Positions 1-9,305 of a stretch of DNA of 64,000 bases are shown in pieces. This stretch comes from Aquimarina sp. MMG016 (GTDB taxonomy: Bacteria > Bacteroidota > Bacteroidia > Flavobacteriales > Flavobacteriaceae). Location: assembly GCF_018100805.1 (NCBI RefSeq), contig NZ_JAGJEA010000001.1, positions 682,001-746,000 of the forward strand, given 5' to 3'. Numbering within the stretch: the stretch's first letter is position 1; each line of letters starts with the position of its first letter. The notes beneath the pieces are model-generated. The model did not search any database and had not been told where the DNA came from. It worked only from the letters and a program-made list of their open reading frames with translations. Position numbers and translations under genes: made by a program.

Positions 1-1
1 C

Positions 2-1279
2 ATTTACATTTCGTTAGCTGGTCTTGTTTTATTAATTGGAGCCGTATTCTTTTATTATAAAAGCTATGAATCAAAAAAGAAATCTAGTAAAATTCTTGAA
101 TCTAAAAATATTGAATTAAATGAGGCCAAATCACAAGCGGAAAAGCTTAGTAAAGTTAGGTCAAAATTTATCTCTACAGTAAGTCATGAGCTTAGAACAC
201 CACTCTATGGTGTGGTTGGGATCTCCTCTCTTCTATTAGAAAATAATACTTCTAAAAATGACAAAAAACTTCTTAACTCTCTTAAGTTCTCTGCTGATTA
301 CTTACTTGATTTGGTAAATAAAGTTCTAAAAATAAGCAAAATAGATGCTGAGCAAACTGATTTGATTAAAACACCAACCAATCTGTGTTCATTGTCTCAG
401 AACATATTACAATCGTTTGAATATCAGTCTGAAAAAAAGGAAAATGAGTTACTATTTGATTATAATAAAAATATTCCCAATCAATTAGATATTGATGCCT
501 TACGGATATCTGAAATACTAATTAATTTGATAGGAAATGCTATAAAATTTACTTCTAAAGGAAAGATTTGGCTTAGGATCAAATTATTATCTATAACCTC
601 TAAAACCGTTTGTATTAGATATGAAATAGAAGATACAGGTATCGGAATCCCTGATGATCAAAAAGATTATATATTCGAAGAATTTTCTCAAGCCGGAACC
701 GTATATGATAATAAACAAGGAACAGGTTTAGGTTTATCTATCGTAAAAAACTTACTGGAAATGATGGATAGTAAAATTCATTTTGAAAGTAAAAAAGGAG
801 TGGGTTCTAAATTCTATTTTAATTTAGACTTGGAAATTTCTGAAAATGCTGATATAACAGATAATAATATTGATTCTCAGGAAAGCTCTAATACTATCTC
901 GGCAAACATACTAGTTGCAGAAGACAATAAAATCAATCAATTGGTTACTAAAAATTTATTAAAACTTATTGGTTGTGATTGTGTAATGGTCGAAAATGGT
1001 TTTGAAGCAGTAGAGGCATTAAAAAGACAATCATTTGATCTAGTTCTTATGGATATTAATATGCCTGTACTTGATGGAATGCAAGCCACTATTAAAATTC
1101 GAAAATTTGATGATACTACTCCAATCATTGCTTTAACAGCCTCAGAGCTAAGTGAAGTACAAGATGAATGTTTAAATGCAGGAATGAATGATCTTTTAAA
1201 CAAACCATTAAATAAAATTAATCTCAAAGCGGCAATTCTTAAAAATCTTGCTTTGAGAAATCCTCAAACCGGAACCTAA
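2..1279 (+). CDS. Hybrid sensor histidine kinase / response regulator (5' truncated)
   Basis: The reading frame is open from the first bases of the window, so the N-terminus lies outside; the internal ATG at 212 is not the start because the H-box precedes it. A membrane segment is encoded at about 2-60, followed by a Lys-rich linker and then the HisKA H-box SHELRTPL, with the phospho-accepting His codon at 185-187. A HATPase_c domain follows, with an N box (NLIGNAIKF) and G boxes (DTGIGIP, GTGLGLSI). The C-terminus is a receiver domain with acidic residues AEDN, the phospho-Asp codon at 1052-1054 (LMDINMP) and the conserved Lys in NKPLN. Autophosphorylation and phosphotransfer within one chain are inferred from the family. 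In Flavobacteriia such proteins often carry periplasmic TPR or sensor repeats before the membrane helix; here that part cannot be seen. Signal and output are unknown. Confidence 0.95.
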   Translation: MYISLAGLVLLIGAVFFYYKSYESKKKSSKILESKNIELNEAKSQAEKLSKVRSKFISTVSHELRTPLYGVVGISSLLLENNTSKNDKKLLNSLKFSADYLLDLVNKVLKISKIDAEQTDLIKTPTNLCSLSQNILQSFEYQSEKKENELLFDYNKNIPNQLDIDALRISEILINLIGNAIKFTSKGKIWLRIKLLSITSKTVCIRYEIEDTGIGIPDDQKDYIFEEFSQAGTVYDNKQGTGLGLSIVKNLLEMMDSKIHFESKKGVGSKFYFNLDLEISENADITDNNIDSQESSNTISANILVAEDNKINQLVTKNLLKLIGCDCVMVENGFEAVEALKRQSFDLVLMDINMPVLDGMQATIKIRKFDDTTPIIALTASELSEVQDECLNAGMNDLLNKPLNKINLKAAILKNLALRNPQTGT

Positions 1280-1314
1280 AACGCTAAGATTTCAGGCGAT
1301 TTTAAATACCCATT

Positions 1315-2202
1315 CTAATTCTTAGTATTAACAATACTTTTCAGCACGTTATATACTAATTCTGTAGATGAAGCTAAATATTCAAAATTTATAGTTTCAT
1401 ATGTATCTTTATGTGAATGATAAAACGGTGTGGTATCATTATGCTCATACTCCTCTGTAATACCAATAGCTTTAAATCCAACCTCCCTAAAAGCTTGATG
1501 ATCTGTAGAATTCACCTCGGTAACATAAATGGGAATATTAAATTTCTCTGCCTGGGTAGTATAAATTTTCTCAAGTTCTCTTGTTGGTAATTCTAATTCT
1601 ATTGCTTTATCGTTATCTTCATCCCACCCCATTTGATCTATCGTATGCACTGAATGTATATTAAATCCCTCTTTTTTGATATATTCTGCAAATGCTCGAC
1701 TACCGATAAGACCCCATTCTTCTTGATCAAAGAATACTAATATGATACTTTTATCTCTTTTGCTTACTTCATTAATTTTTTTAGCAATACTATATGCCAT
1801 AGCTACACCAGTAGCATTATCGTTTGCTCCAGGACAATTTTGTACAGAGTCAAAATGTGCTCCTAAAATTATGAACTCATTGCTATTTGTTGTAGAAGGA
1901 ATAATCGTATATGTATTTTCCCCATTAAAAGACTCAGGTTGCCTATCTGGATAAGGATTCTTAAATGTATAAGAATGTTCTTTGACCTCTAGAGAAAGGT
2001 TTTTAATCTTTTCGTTAAGATAAGTTCTTACTATTTTTCTCTCTTCTTCAGTATATCTACTCTCTAAGGTATTGCCTTGATATTTAGTTTCGCCAGTAAG
2101 TATAGATACTATTTCTTTTTGTTCTTCGATCAAAGTGTTTTGACAGAAAACATTTATAATATTACTGCTAAAAAACAGTAACGTTAGTATTGCCTTGTTC
2201 AT
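1315..2202 (-). CDS. M28-family zinc metallopeptidase, secreted
   Basis: This is a 295-residue protein with an N-terminal signal peptide ending near FCQ (residues 1-21). The co-catalytic zinc site of family M28 is visible: His116 in GAHFDS, Asp128 in GANDNATG, Glu161/Glu162 in FFDQEEWG, Asp189 in TIDQMG and a late His in the HNDTTPFYHSHKD segment. Family members are aminopeptidases or carboxypeptidases that remove single residues from peptides outside the cytoplasm; substrate preference cannot be read here. It lies 16 nt downstream of the ABM-fold gene on the same strand, so the two may share a transcript. Its stop faces the end of the hybrid kinase gene, and no strong terminator is seen between them. 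Confidence 0.9.
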   Translation of the reverse strand: MNKAILTLLFFSSNIINVFCQNTLIEEQKEIVSILTGETKYQGNTLESRYTEEERKIVRTYLNEKIKNLSLEVKEHSYTFKNPYPDRQPESFNGENTYTIIPSTTNSNEFIILGAHFDSVQNCPGANDNATGVAMAYSIAKKINEVSKRDKSIILVFFDQEEWGLIGSRAFAEYIKKEGFNIHSVHTIDQMGWDEDNDKAIELELPTRELEKIYTTQAEKFNIPIYVTEVNSTDHQAFREVGFKAIGITEEYEHNDTTPFYHSHKDTYETINFEYLASSTELVYNVLKSIVNTKN

Positions 2203-2218
2203 ATATTAAGTGCTGGGA

Positions 2219-2512
2219 TCAAACCAAAATTGACTTATAGTGATGCACGGTTGGAAACGGATCATAAAAGTGGTGTAATAATTTTTTCCACTCTTGGTAT
2301 TCCCGAGATTGCCTAAATCCTACTTCGTGGTCCTCAATAGTTTCCCATTCAACTAAAAGTAAGTATTTATCATCTTCTTCAACACACTTTAGGATATCGT
2401 GTTTAATATAGCCACTCATAGAAGAGATTATCTTTTGTGCTTCTTTAAAAGTTTCTTCAAAAACTTCTGACTGATCTGGTTTTATTTGTAAAACTGCTTG
2501 TTCTAATATCAT
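2219..2512 (-). CDS. Antibiotic biosynthesis monooxygenase (ABM)-fold protein
   Basis: A 97-residue protein with the pattern of the dimeric ferredoxin-like ABM family. It has an N-terminal beta strand (ILEQAVLQI), a helix (EVFEETFKEAQKIIS), then YLLLVEWETIEDHEVGFRQS and a C-terminal FYDPFPTVHHY segment. ABM proteins range from quinol monooxygenases and heme-degrading enzymes to stress proteins with no known substrate. Nothing here (for example the Asn/Trp pair of IsdG-type enzymes) fixes the activity. It has an ATG start, and the M28 peptidase gene follows after 16 nt. I call it by fold only. Confidence 0.8.
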   Translation of the reverse strand: MILEQAVLQIKPDQSEVFEETFKEAQKIISSMSGYIKHDILKCVEEDDKYLLLVEWETIEDHEVGFRQSREYQEWKKLLHHFYDPFPTVHHYKSILV

Positions 2513-2597
2513 TATTTTTTCTAAAATATTTTCTTATTCTGGATTACAGCTACGCTGAAATCACAAAATCATCATTATTCTCTGCCAACTATTATAT

Positions 2598-5500
2598 CTA
2601 ATTCACCACCTCAATCCATTTTCCTTGTGTTCTCACCACATATTCGTTATCATACATAGCTTCACATTGGATTCCCGGCAAGTAATATTTCCCTAAATAA
2701 GAAGCATTTAGTAAAAGCGTAACAGTTTTGCTTTCCTTACTTTTTAAGTCAAAGTAAAAATTCACTCTATCATCACGAATATCAGTATACGTAACTTTGT
2801 TTGCTTTAAATGATCCAAAATCTGTAAATCGTGTATTTACTACCTCCCATCCAGATGGAAAAATCTCGGTTAATGCAATATCCTTAACCTTATCATTTGT
2901 AGTATTAGTGATGGTCACCTCTGCAACAAAATCCATTCCTTGAGTTAACTGAGCTACATTCAAAATTTTCCCATCCCTTGTTTTATAATCAATAATTGCT
3001 TTGAAATTACTCTGAATGACCTTTTCCTCACCTACCGGAAGAATTCCACTAGTAGCCAATTGCACAAAAATGGTATTATCTTTATTATTCTTCAACACCA
3101 GTTTGTTACCTTTTAGGATAGCCAACTCTCCAGATGTTGATAACGTTTTATTGGTATTAGCGGTATTGGATTTTCCGTTTAGGGTATAATTGACATTAAT
3201 TCCTTTTCCTCCTACATATTTAGCATATTTTGCCATGGCCATCAATGCATATGAAGTAGTCTGGGTGCTATACCATCTCTTAGATGAAAGTTCTTTGGCT
3301 AGGCTTTCAGCAAGTTTTTGTGCTTTTACTTTTTGATCAAGCAACACCAATGTTTCTAATGCCATGGCTTTGTTACGCGTAGTTGATCCATAGGTATAAT
3401 AATATTTTCTAATCGAAGGTTGAAAATCGATATTAGCGAGATTCAATAGTTTATTTGCCGCATTCTGTTGCCCAGCTAATCCATAGGCTGCAGCCAATCT
3501 TAGTTTAGCATTATTTGACAAATCAGAAGTTTCTCTCAGACGATTCATTGAAGCCATATCCGGACTACCTGCCAATGCCAAGGTATATAATCTATAAGCC
3601 TGAGCAAGATCATTATTCCCGCTTCTCCAACGTTTGGCTTGCTGTTGCTGATAACTAATCCAATTACTTTTAAAACCAATTGGAAGTACATACCCCATTT
3701 TATTAGCTTCTAGTAAATAATGCCCCGCATATGTTGTACCCCAATCATTTGGATTACTGTATCCTGGCCAATAGGACATCCCCCCGCTAGGCTGGATAAA
3801 ACGTTTTAATCTATTGATAGCAGCTTCCATATTATATTGAATCTTCTTTTGTTTTTCTGAAGACAAATCAAATATTTCACCTAAGTACAACTGTGGAAAA
3901 GCTCCTGAAGTAGTTTGCTCTACACAACCATGTGGATATCTTATCAAATATTTTAATCTCCCCTCAAAATTCATTGGTGGCAATGATGAAAACTCTATAG
4001 TTGCACTATTGCTTCCATCTACTCCAAAGGCTGCAAAATCTATTTCCTGTTGACTATTTGGTTCTAAAACAATCGAACTAACTTCTGTTGTCATAGGATT
4101 TGGATTCACAATATCTATTGGGATACTGTAAGATGCTTTTTCACCATTTCCGCTAGCTACCACTTCAATATCTGTAATAGAAGCTCCTTCAATGACTTCT
4201 ATGTCAAAATATACCATCTTTTCATCGGGTTGCGTAAAAGAAAGTTTTTGAGTTGCATCTCCAACAACGGTAAATCCTTTATTAGGCTTTAAAGTGACAT
4301 TGACATTTTTCACTTTGTTTTCCATAGCAAAAACAGTTACCGGAATCGTAACTTTTTCGCCTGGAGTAATCTTTCGAGGAATCGAAGTCAATACCATCAA
4401 TGGTTTACGAACTGGAGTTGTCTTGTCGGTACTGCCATAAGCAGCTTTGGCTGCATCAGATGCTACAATCATTGTACGAACAGATCCGATGTATTTGGGT
4501 ATTTTAATCTGATGTGCTCGTGTTTCACCTTGCTTCAATTCAAAAGGCCCTTCGTATACTACCATAGGCTTAAAACGGTTGGCTTTTTTGGATTTACTTC
4601 CTCCAGCTTCAGCATCTCCACCTATCGCAAACACTTGATTAATACTTCCGCCATAGGCGCCAATTACATCATCATATATATCCCAGGTTTTTACTCCCAG
4701 AGCTTCGCGTGCATAGAAACTATTCCACGGATTTGGAGTTTTGAATCTAGTAAGATCCAACAAGCCTTCATCGACGATTGCTATCGAATAGGTCATTGCT
4801 TTGCCATTATTTTCACCCACTTTTAGTGTTATAGTTTTTTCTGGTCTCAGTACATCGGGCATGGTTAGCTTAGGTTGTACTTTCGTATTCGGATCTTCCA
4901 CTGAAATCGGTATAACTCCATACAGTCGAATTGGTAAATCATTTGCAGTAGATGCATGGGGTTGTAATAGTGTAATATGAATATATACATTAGGCGTATA
5001 GAGTTCATCAATTTGTAGCTCGAACTTAGTTTCATTCTTTTGAGGAATTACCCATTCAGAATATAACACTTCTGTTCCATTCTCTACTGTTACCAGGGCT
5101 CTCCCTCCTTCACTAGATGGAAAAGTTACCGTAGCCTTTTCTCCAACATTATAAGTTTTCTTATCTGTAGAAAATAATAACATTGTCGCGGCTGATGGAT
5201 CTCCTTTTCTGGATCTTCCTGCCCAGCCAGGCCAATCAATGTACATTGTTTTTCCAGTCGCATGTCCTCCATTTGGATCCACAACACGAACCAGATACCT
5301 TCCCCAATCCGGATATTTTAATTCAAAATTAAAATCAGCTTTTCCAGCATTATTGGTATTGACTTTAGTTTTAAAAACTTGTTCTCTATAAGAACTTCGG
5401 TTATAGGAAGACAAATTATCTTCTGAGGTATCCCACCACCATCTCCACTTTACCTTGTATACATATACTTCTAAACCTTTAACTGATTTTGGGTTTCCTT

Positions 5501-8135
5501 TTTCATCAACAGATACTACTTCGAAGTTGTGTTTAGTATCAGTAAGCAGCATCCCACGCGCTTTATCACCTTTTGGAACATTTAGTCCAATATAAGTGTC
5601 ATATGGAGAAAAATCTTTAGAAATCACATCGGTACTGAAATCCCCTCCATTTTCATATACTTTGGTAATAAAAGAAGCCTTGAGCATTCCGGCTGCTTGT
5701 TTATCTAAAGTGGGTTTTAAATTAAAACTAGCTTTTCCTTCTGAAGAAATTTTACCATTAAACACCTCTTTTTCCTCAGTTCCGAACTTTCTGGAGGGAT
5801 CATCAAAAGCATATCCAGGAAAAGTTTTGAAACTGGTTTTCATTGGTGTGAATCTTACATTAATATCAGCCTGAAGATTTTTGGCAACCGCACCGTGTAG
5901 CCACAACACTTCCAGATTTCCCTTTACATTATTATTGATTCCTAAAACCTCATCGTTAAAAGTAGTTTTAATCTTAAGACGATTTGGTTTTATGGTTTCT
6001 ATTTTCAGAGTTTTAGTAAAACTTGCTCCTCCTACATTAACCTTGGCTTGCCAATTTCCGGTCGGTGCCTCATCAGAAGTATTGACAATGAACTTATAGA
6101 AATTATTAATTCCTTCATTTTTGGTTTCCTGATGAACTACTTTACCATAAGGATCTTTTAATTCGAATTTAACCGGATGTCCTTTTGGTAGTTTATTTGC
6201 ATTATCGTTTAGCATAAAAGATAAAAACAAGGTGTCTCCAGGACGCCAAACTCCCCGTTCGCCATATAGATATCCTTTGATTCCTTTTTGTAATCGTACT
6301 CCCGAAACATCAAATTTGCTTACTGATAAAGCATTACCGTCATTTAATTTTACATAACTTTGTTGTTTTCCGGATTCTACAATAGCAAAATATGCAGGGC
6401 GATCACCATCAAAACCTGTCATCCCCTCAGCATCCGTAGTACTCACACCCATTTCTTGTTGCTGAAAATTATAGAAGGTTACTTTGGCATTAGGAATAGG
6501 ACTGGTCGTCACGATATCATTAACTGCGACCATATAAGAATGGTTAAGCCCTTTTTTTACAACCACACCTAAATTAGATGCGAGTACATTTGCACTTATT
6601 TTTTTATTTCTGAAATATGAATTATGACAAGGATTATCTCTTTCATTCCAATCATAATCATAGTAGTAATCATCATCATAGTAATACTGAGAACTATCCC
6701 AAAAACTAGATTCCGGGGCTTCCTCATCATAATTATCTACTAATTCTTCAATCGAGGTATCATCAGCTGCTTGACCCTCACATTTATATAAAGAATATGC
6801 TTTTCTGTATTTTAGTTCTACTCTATAGATAGCTCCGGGATCTGGCGTAATGAGCTCTTTAAGATCAATAGCGAAAGCATTCCATTTACTTAAGTTCAAA
6901 GCAGAATTTTCTTGTAGATTGATTAGCTTCTTAGCAATCGGCCGAGCGACACTTCTAAGATTATTATTACCATTCAGATTATTGTTCTGTAAAAACTGAA
7001 GTACATTATTTTCATATACTTTTAGGATCTGAACTTCGACAGCGCGCAGATTTACAGTTTCGAAATTAAATTTTAGATTATCCGAAGTTGGCAGAATTAC
7101 ACCGCTTTGTAAAAATCGAATTTCCGGCTTTGGTTGCTGAAAAGACACATTTTCTGTGTAGGTATTCTTTAATTTATAATTATCCGTACTTCGGATTCCT
7201 TCAAAAACGGTTACCTCTAATGTTCCTTTGAGTTCTTTTTTAGGATAAACCTTCAAAACATTACCTGAAGCAGTATATTTTAAGTTTGTTGCTCCGGGTA
7301 TAGTCACTAGTCCATTAAAGTTCTGATTTTTCTTTAATGGATCCGAAAAATTAATTTCCACATATTGTTTATCCACATTAGCAACTGAGACACTAATTAC
7401 TGAGAAATTGTTTTTCCCAGGAATGAATAAAGTAGCCGAATTCTCGGTATCAATATCAAATTTTTTACCTGACCATTTAATTTCTACTTCAGAATCATCT
7501 TCGAATCGTTGAACACTATCTATTCTAAAACTAAATTGTCGACTTTTATCTGGGGACTCACTAAAATCAATTGATAACTCTTTACCTTTTTGGCTAGCTG
7601 TAATCAATTGTTTAGCTATTTCGAATTTCATTTGATCATTTGCACTGATCGTTCCATCGATATACTGCCAATCTTTGGTATACGATTGCATATTGTCTGT
7701 AATGACTGCAAATCGTTGTTTTAAGGTTTTTACACTAAAAACAAATTCCTCATCCAGATCATCTTTAAGGTCTTTTACTAAATCTTCGAGATTAAGATTA
7801 AAGGTGTAATCAGAATCCTGATCAAACCCTTCTTCGGGTTGAAAAGAAATGGTACGATTATTTATAGCGATAACTTTACCTTTTACTCTCGGTGAAACCG
7901 TTAATATATTTTTTGATAACTGCTGATTATCATCCCAACCTGCTACAGGACTCTGTAATACTACAAATACATTATCATGCACAGAAATTACTCCTGAGGA
8001 TACATCAGAGATATACTCCTGATACTTATTAAGTTCTGAAGCATTAGCTTCTGCTATAGCTTTAGCATCTTTTTTCTTACATGATAAAATGAGTGTTACA
8101 AAAAGTAACGGATAAAGAATTCTGGATAATCGCAT
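2598..8135 (-). CDS. Bacterial alpha-2-macroglobulin-family lipoprotein with thioester
   Basis: This 1845-residue protein starts with a lipoprotein signal (lipobox LILSC, about residues 16-20). It shows the layout of bacterial alpha-2-macroglobulins: N-terminal Ig-like and MG domains, an MG2 region (YLYGERGVWRPGDTLFLSF), an A2M domain and an alpha-helical complement-like domain. The thioester motif GCVEQ is intact, with Cys1404 and Gln1407, so covalent trapping of proteases is likely retained, as known for YfhM-type proteins. Two features are odd. There is a Tyr/Asp-rich, very acidic stretch around genomic 6640-6740, and no pbpC gene lies beside it, although many bacterial family members pair with PBP1C. 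Its predicted place is the periplasm, lipid-anchored. A minus-strand terminator lies just upstream (8183-8206), so it has its own promoter. Confidence 0.93.
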   Translation of the reverse strand: MRLSRILYPLLFVTLILSCKKKDAKAIAEANASELNKYQEYISDVSSGVISVHDNVFVVLQSPVAGWDDNQQLSKNILTVSPRVKGKVIAINNRTISFQPEEGFDQDSDYTFNLNLEDLVKDLKDDLDEEFVFSVKTLKQRFAVITDNMQSYTKDWQYIDGTISANDQMKFEIAKQLITASQKGKELSIDFSESPDKSRQFSFRIDSVQRFEDDSEVEIKWSGKKFDIDTENSATLFIPGKNNFSVISVSVANVDKQYVEINFSDPLKKNQNFNGLVTIPGATNLKYTASGNVLKVYPKKELKGTLEVTVFEGIRSTDNYKLKNTYTENVSFQQPKPEIRFLQSGVILPTSDNLKFNFETVNLRAVEVQILKVYENNVLQFLQNNNLNGNNNLRSVARPIAKKLINLQENSALNLSKWNAFAIDLKELITPDPGAIYRVELKYRKAYSLYKCEGQAADDTSIEELVDNYDEEAPESSFWDSSQYYYDDDYYYDYDWNERDNPCHNSYFRNKKISANVLASNLGVVVKKGLNHSYMVAVNDIVTTSPIPNAKVTFYNFQQQEMGVSTTDAEGMTGFDGDRPAYFAIVESGKQQSYVKLNDGNALSVSKFDVSGVRLQKGIKGYLYGERGVWRPGDTLFLSFMLNDNANKLPKGHPVKFELKDPYGKVVHQETKNEGINNFYKFIVNTSDEAPTGNWQAKVNVGGASFTKTLKIETIKPNRLKIKTTFNDEVLGINNNVKGNLEVLWLHGAVAKNLQADINVRFTPMKTSFKTFPGYAFDDPSRKFGTEEKEVFNGKISSEGKASFNLKPTLDKQAAGMLKASFITKVYENGGDFSTDVISKDFSPYDTYIGLNVPKGDKARGMLLTDTKHNFEVVSVDEKGNPKSVKGLEVYVYKVKWRWWWDTSEDNLSSYNRSSYREQVFKTKVNTNNAGKADFNFELKYPDWGRYLVRVVDPNGGHATGKTMYIDWPGWAGRSRKGDPSAATMLLFSTDKKTYNVGEKATVTFPSSEGGRALVTVENGTEVLYSEWVIPQKNETKFELQIDELYTPNVYIHITLLQPHASTANDLPIRLYGVIPISVEDPNTKVQPKLTMPDVLRPEKTITLKVGENNGKAMTYSIAIVDEGLLDLTRFKTPNPWNSFYAREALGVKTWDIYDDVIGAYGGSINQVFAIGGDAEAGGSKSKKANRFKPMVVYEGPFELKQGETRAHQIKIPKYIGSVRTMIVASDAAKAAYGSTDKTTPVRKPLMVLTSIPRKITPGEKVTIPVTVFAMENKVKNVNVTLKPNKGFTVVGDATQKLSFTQPDEKMVYFDIEVIEGASITDIEVVASGNGEKASYSIPIDIVNPNPMTTEVSSIVLEPNSQQEIDFAAFGVDGSNSATIEFSSLPPMNFEGRLKYLIRYPHGCVEQTTSGAFPQLYLGEIFDLSSEKQKKIQYNMEAAINRLKRFIQPSGGMSYWPGYSNPNDWGTTYAGHYLLEANKMGYVLPIGFKSNWISYQQQQAKRWRSGNNDLAQAYRLYTLALAGSPDMASMNRLRETSDLSNNAKLRLAAAYGLAGQQNAANKLLNLANIDFQPSIRKYYYTYGSTTRNKAMALETLVLLDQKVKAQKLAESLAKELSSKRWYSTQTTSYALMAMAKYAKYVGGKGINVNYTLNGKSNTANTNKTLSTSGELAILKGNKLVLKNNKDNTIFVQLATSGILPVGEEKVIQSNFKAIIDYKTRDGKILNVAQLTQGMDFVAEVTITNTTNDKVKDIALTEIFPSGWEVVNTRFTDFGSFKANKVTYTDIRDDRVNFYFDLKSKESKTVTLLLNASYLGKYYLPGIQCEAMYDNEYVVRTQGKWIEVVN

Positions 8136-8182
8136 AAAAGATATGATTTAGTTGACTTTATAAATGTAAGATATTTTATCAT

Positions 8183-8206
8183 AAAAAAACCCTCTAAATA
8201 GAGGGC
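8183..8206 (-). terminator. Rho-independent terminator after the isoaspartyl peptidase gene
   Basis: The arms CCCTCT/AGAGGG form a hairpin. Read on the minus strand, it is followed by a run of seven T. It sits between the end of the peptidase gene and the start of the alpha-2-macroglobulin gene, ending the TIR-peptidase transcript. Confidence 0.75.
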
Positions 8207-8231
8207 TTCTAATTAATTCATGAATTTATAG

Positions 8232-9302
8232 CTATTCTTTATAAATCCCAATCGTAAGTTCTCCATCGGCATTCATGGTTGCACGATACATTCCTGCTGT
8301 ATTAAACTCCATCGCCACATTACCTTTATGATCTATAGCTATTATACCTCCTGTTCCTCCAAGTTTGGTCAATTTGTTTTGGATTACTTCTTTGGCAGCG
8401 TTCTGTAGAGAAATTCCTTTATATTCCATCATAGCAGAAATATCATAAGCCACCTGTCCTCTAATAAAATACTCCCCCCATCCTGTACTCGAAACTCCAC
8501 AGGTCGCATTATTAGCATAAGTTCCTGATCCAATAATAGGAGAATCTCCAATACGGTTCCACTTTTTGTTTGTCATTCCTCCTGTAGATGTTCCTGCAGC
8601 AATATTACCGTATTTATCCAAAGCTGCACAACCAACAGTTCCAAATTTCGAATCCTTGATTATAGGGTCATAAAACGAAGTAGCACTTTTGGCATCAGGA
8701 TGATCTGGTTTCTTTTTCACTTTTTCTAAAGCTTTCATTCGGTTTTCAGTATAGAAATATTTTGGATCAACAATTTCTAATCCTCTTTCGGTAGCAAATT
8801 GCTCTGCTCCTGCTCCGGATAACATCACATGTGGTGAATTGACCATCACTTCTTTTGCTAGATTTATTGGATTTTTAACCGTTTTCACCCCAGCAACTGC
8901 TCCAGCATTGAGATTACTTCCATCCATAATTGATGCATCTAGTTCATTCGTCCCAGCGTTGGTAAATACCGCACCTTTTCCAGCATTAAATAATGGCGAA
9001 TCTTCCAGGACATTTATTGTTTTCTCCACAGCTTCCAGACTTGTTCCTCCATTTTTAAGAATAGTGTGACCTATTTTTATAGCTTCCTCCAGCTTCTTTT
9101 TGTAAGCAGTTTCTTTTTCTGGAGTCATATTTTCTTTTAAAATAGTCCCTGCTCCACCATGAATTACGATTCCAAAAGATTCTGATGGATTCTTAACCTT
9201 TTCTGACGAAGTTTCTATTGCTGCTACTTCAATACCTTCTTTTGACTTTTCTTTACACCCTATAAATAATATTAGTGATAAAAAAATGATTGCTTTTTGC
9301 AT
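8232..9302 (-). CDS. Isoaspartyl peptidase / L-asparaginase 2 family (Ntn hydrolase), lipoprotein
   Basis: A 356-residue protein with a lipoprotein signal (LFIGC near residues 12-16). Its core is a plant-type asparaginase: FGIVIHGGAG at the N-terminal side, GAVAGVKTVKNPI in the middle, and the autoprocessing site FGTVGCAALD with nucleophile Thr222. GTSTGGMTNKKWNRIGDSPIIG follows, in two visible parts GTSTGGMTNK and NRIGDSPIIGSG. The family cleaves itself before the Thr to form alpha and beta subunits, and hydrolyses beta-aspartyl dipeptides and asparagine. Lipid anchoring suggests a periplasmic role in recycling isoaspartyl peptides. It begins 3 nt after the stop of the TIR gene, so the two are very likely cotranscribed, an unusual pairing. 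The GTVGC site leaves little doubt about the family. Confidence 0.93.
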   Translation of the reverse strand: MQKAIIFLSLILFIGCKEKSKEGIEVAAIETSSEKVKNPSESFGIVIHGGAGTILKENMTPEKETAYKKKLEEAIKIGHTILKNGGTSLEAVEKTINVLEDSPLFNAGKGAVFTNAGTNELDASIMDGSNLNAGAVAGVKTVKNPINLAKEVMVNSPHVMLSGAGAEQFATERGLEIVDPKYFYTENRMKALEKVKKKPDHPDAKSATSFYDPIIKDSKFGTVGCAALDKYGNIAAGTSTGGMTNKKWNRIGDSPIIGSGTYANNATCGVSSTGWGEYFIRGQVAYDISAMMEYKGISLQNAAKEVIQNKLTKLGGTGGIIAIDHKGNVAMEFNTAGMYRATMNADGELTIGIYKE

Positions 9303-9305
9303 GTT

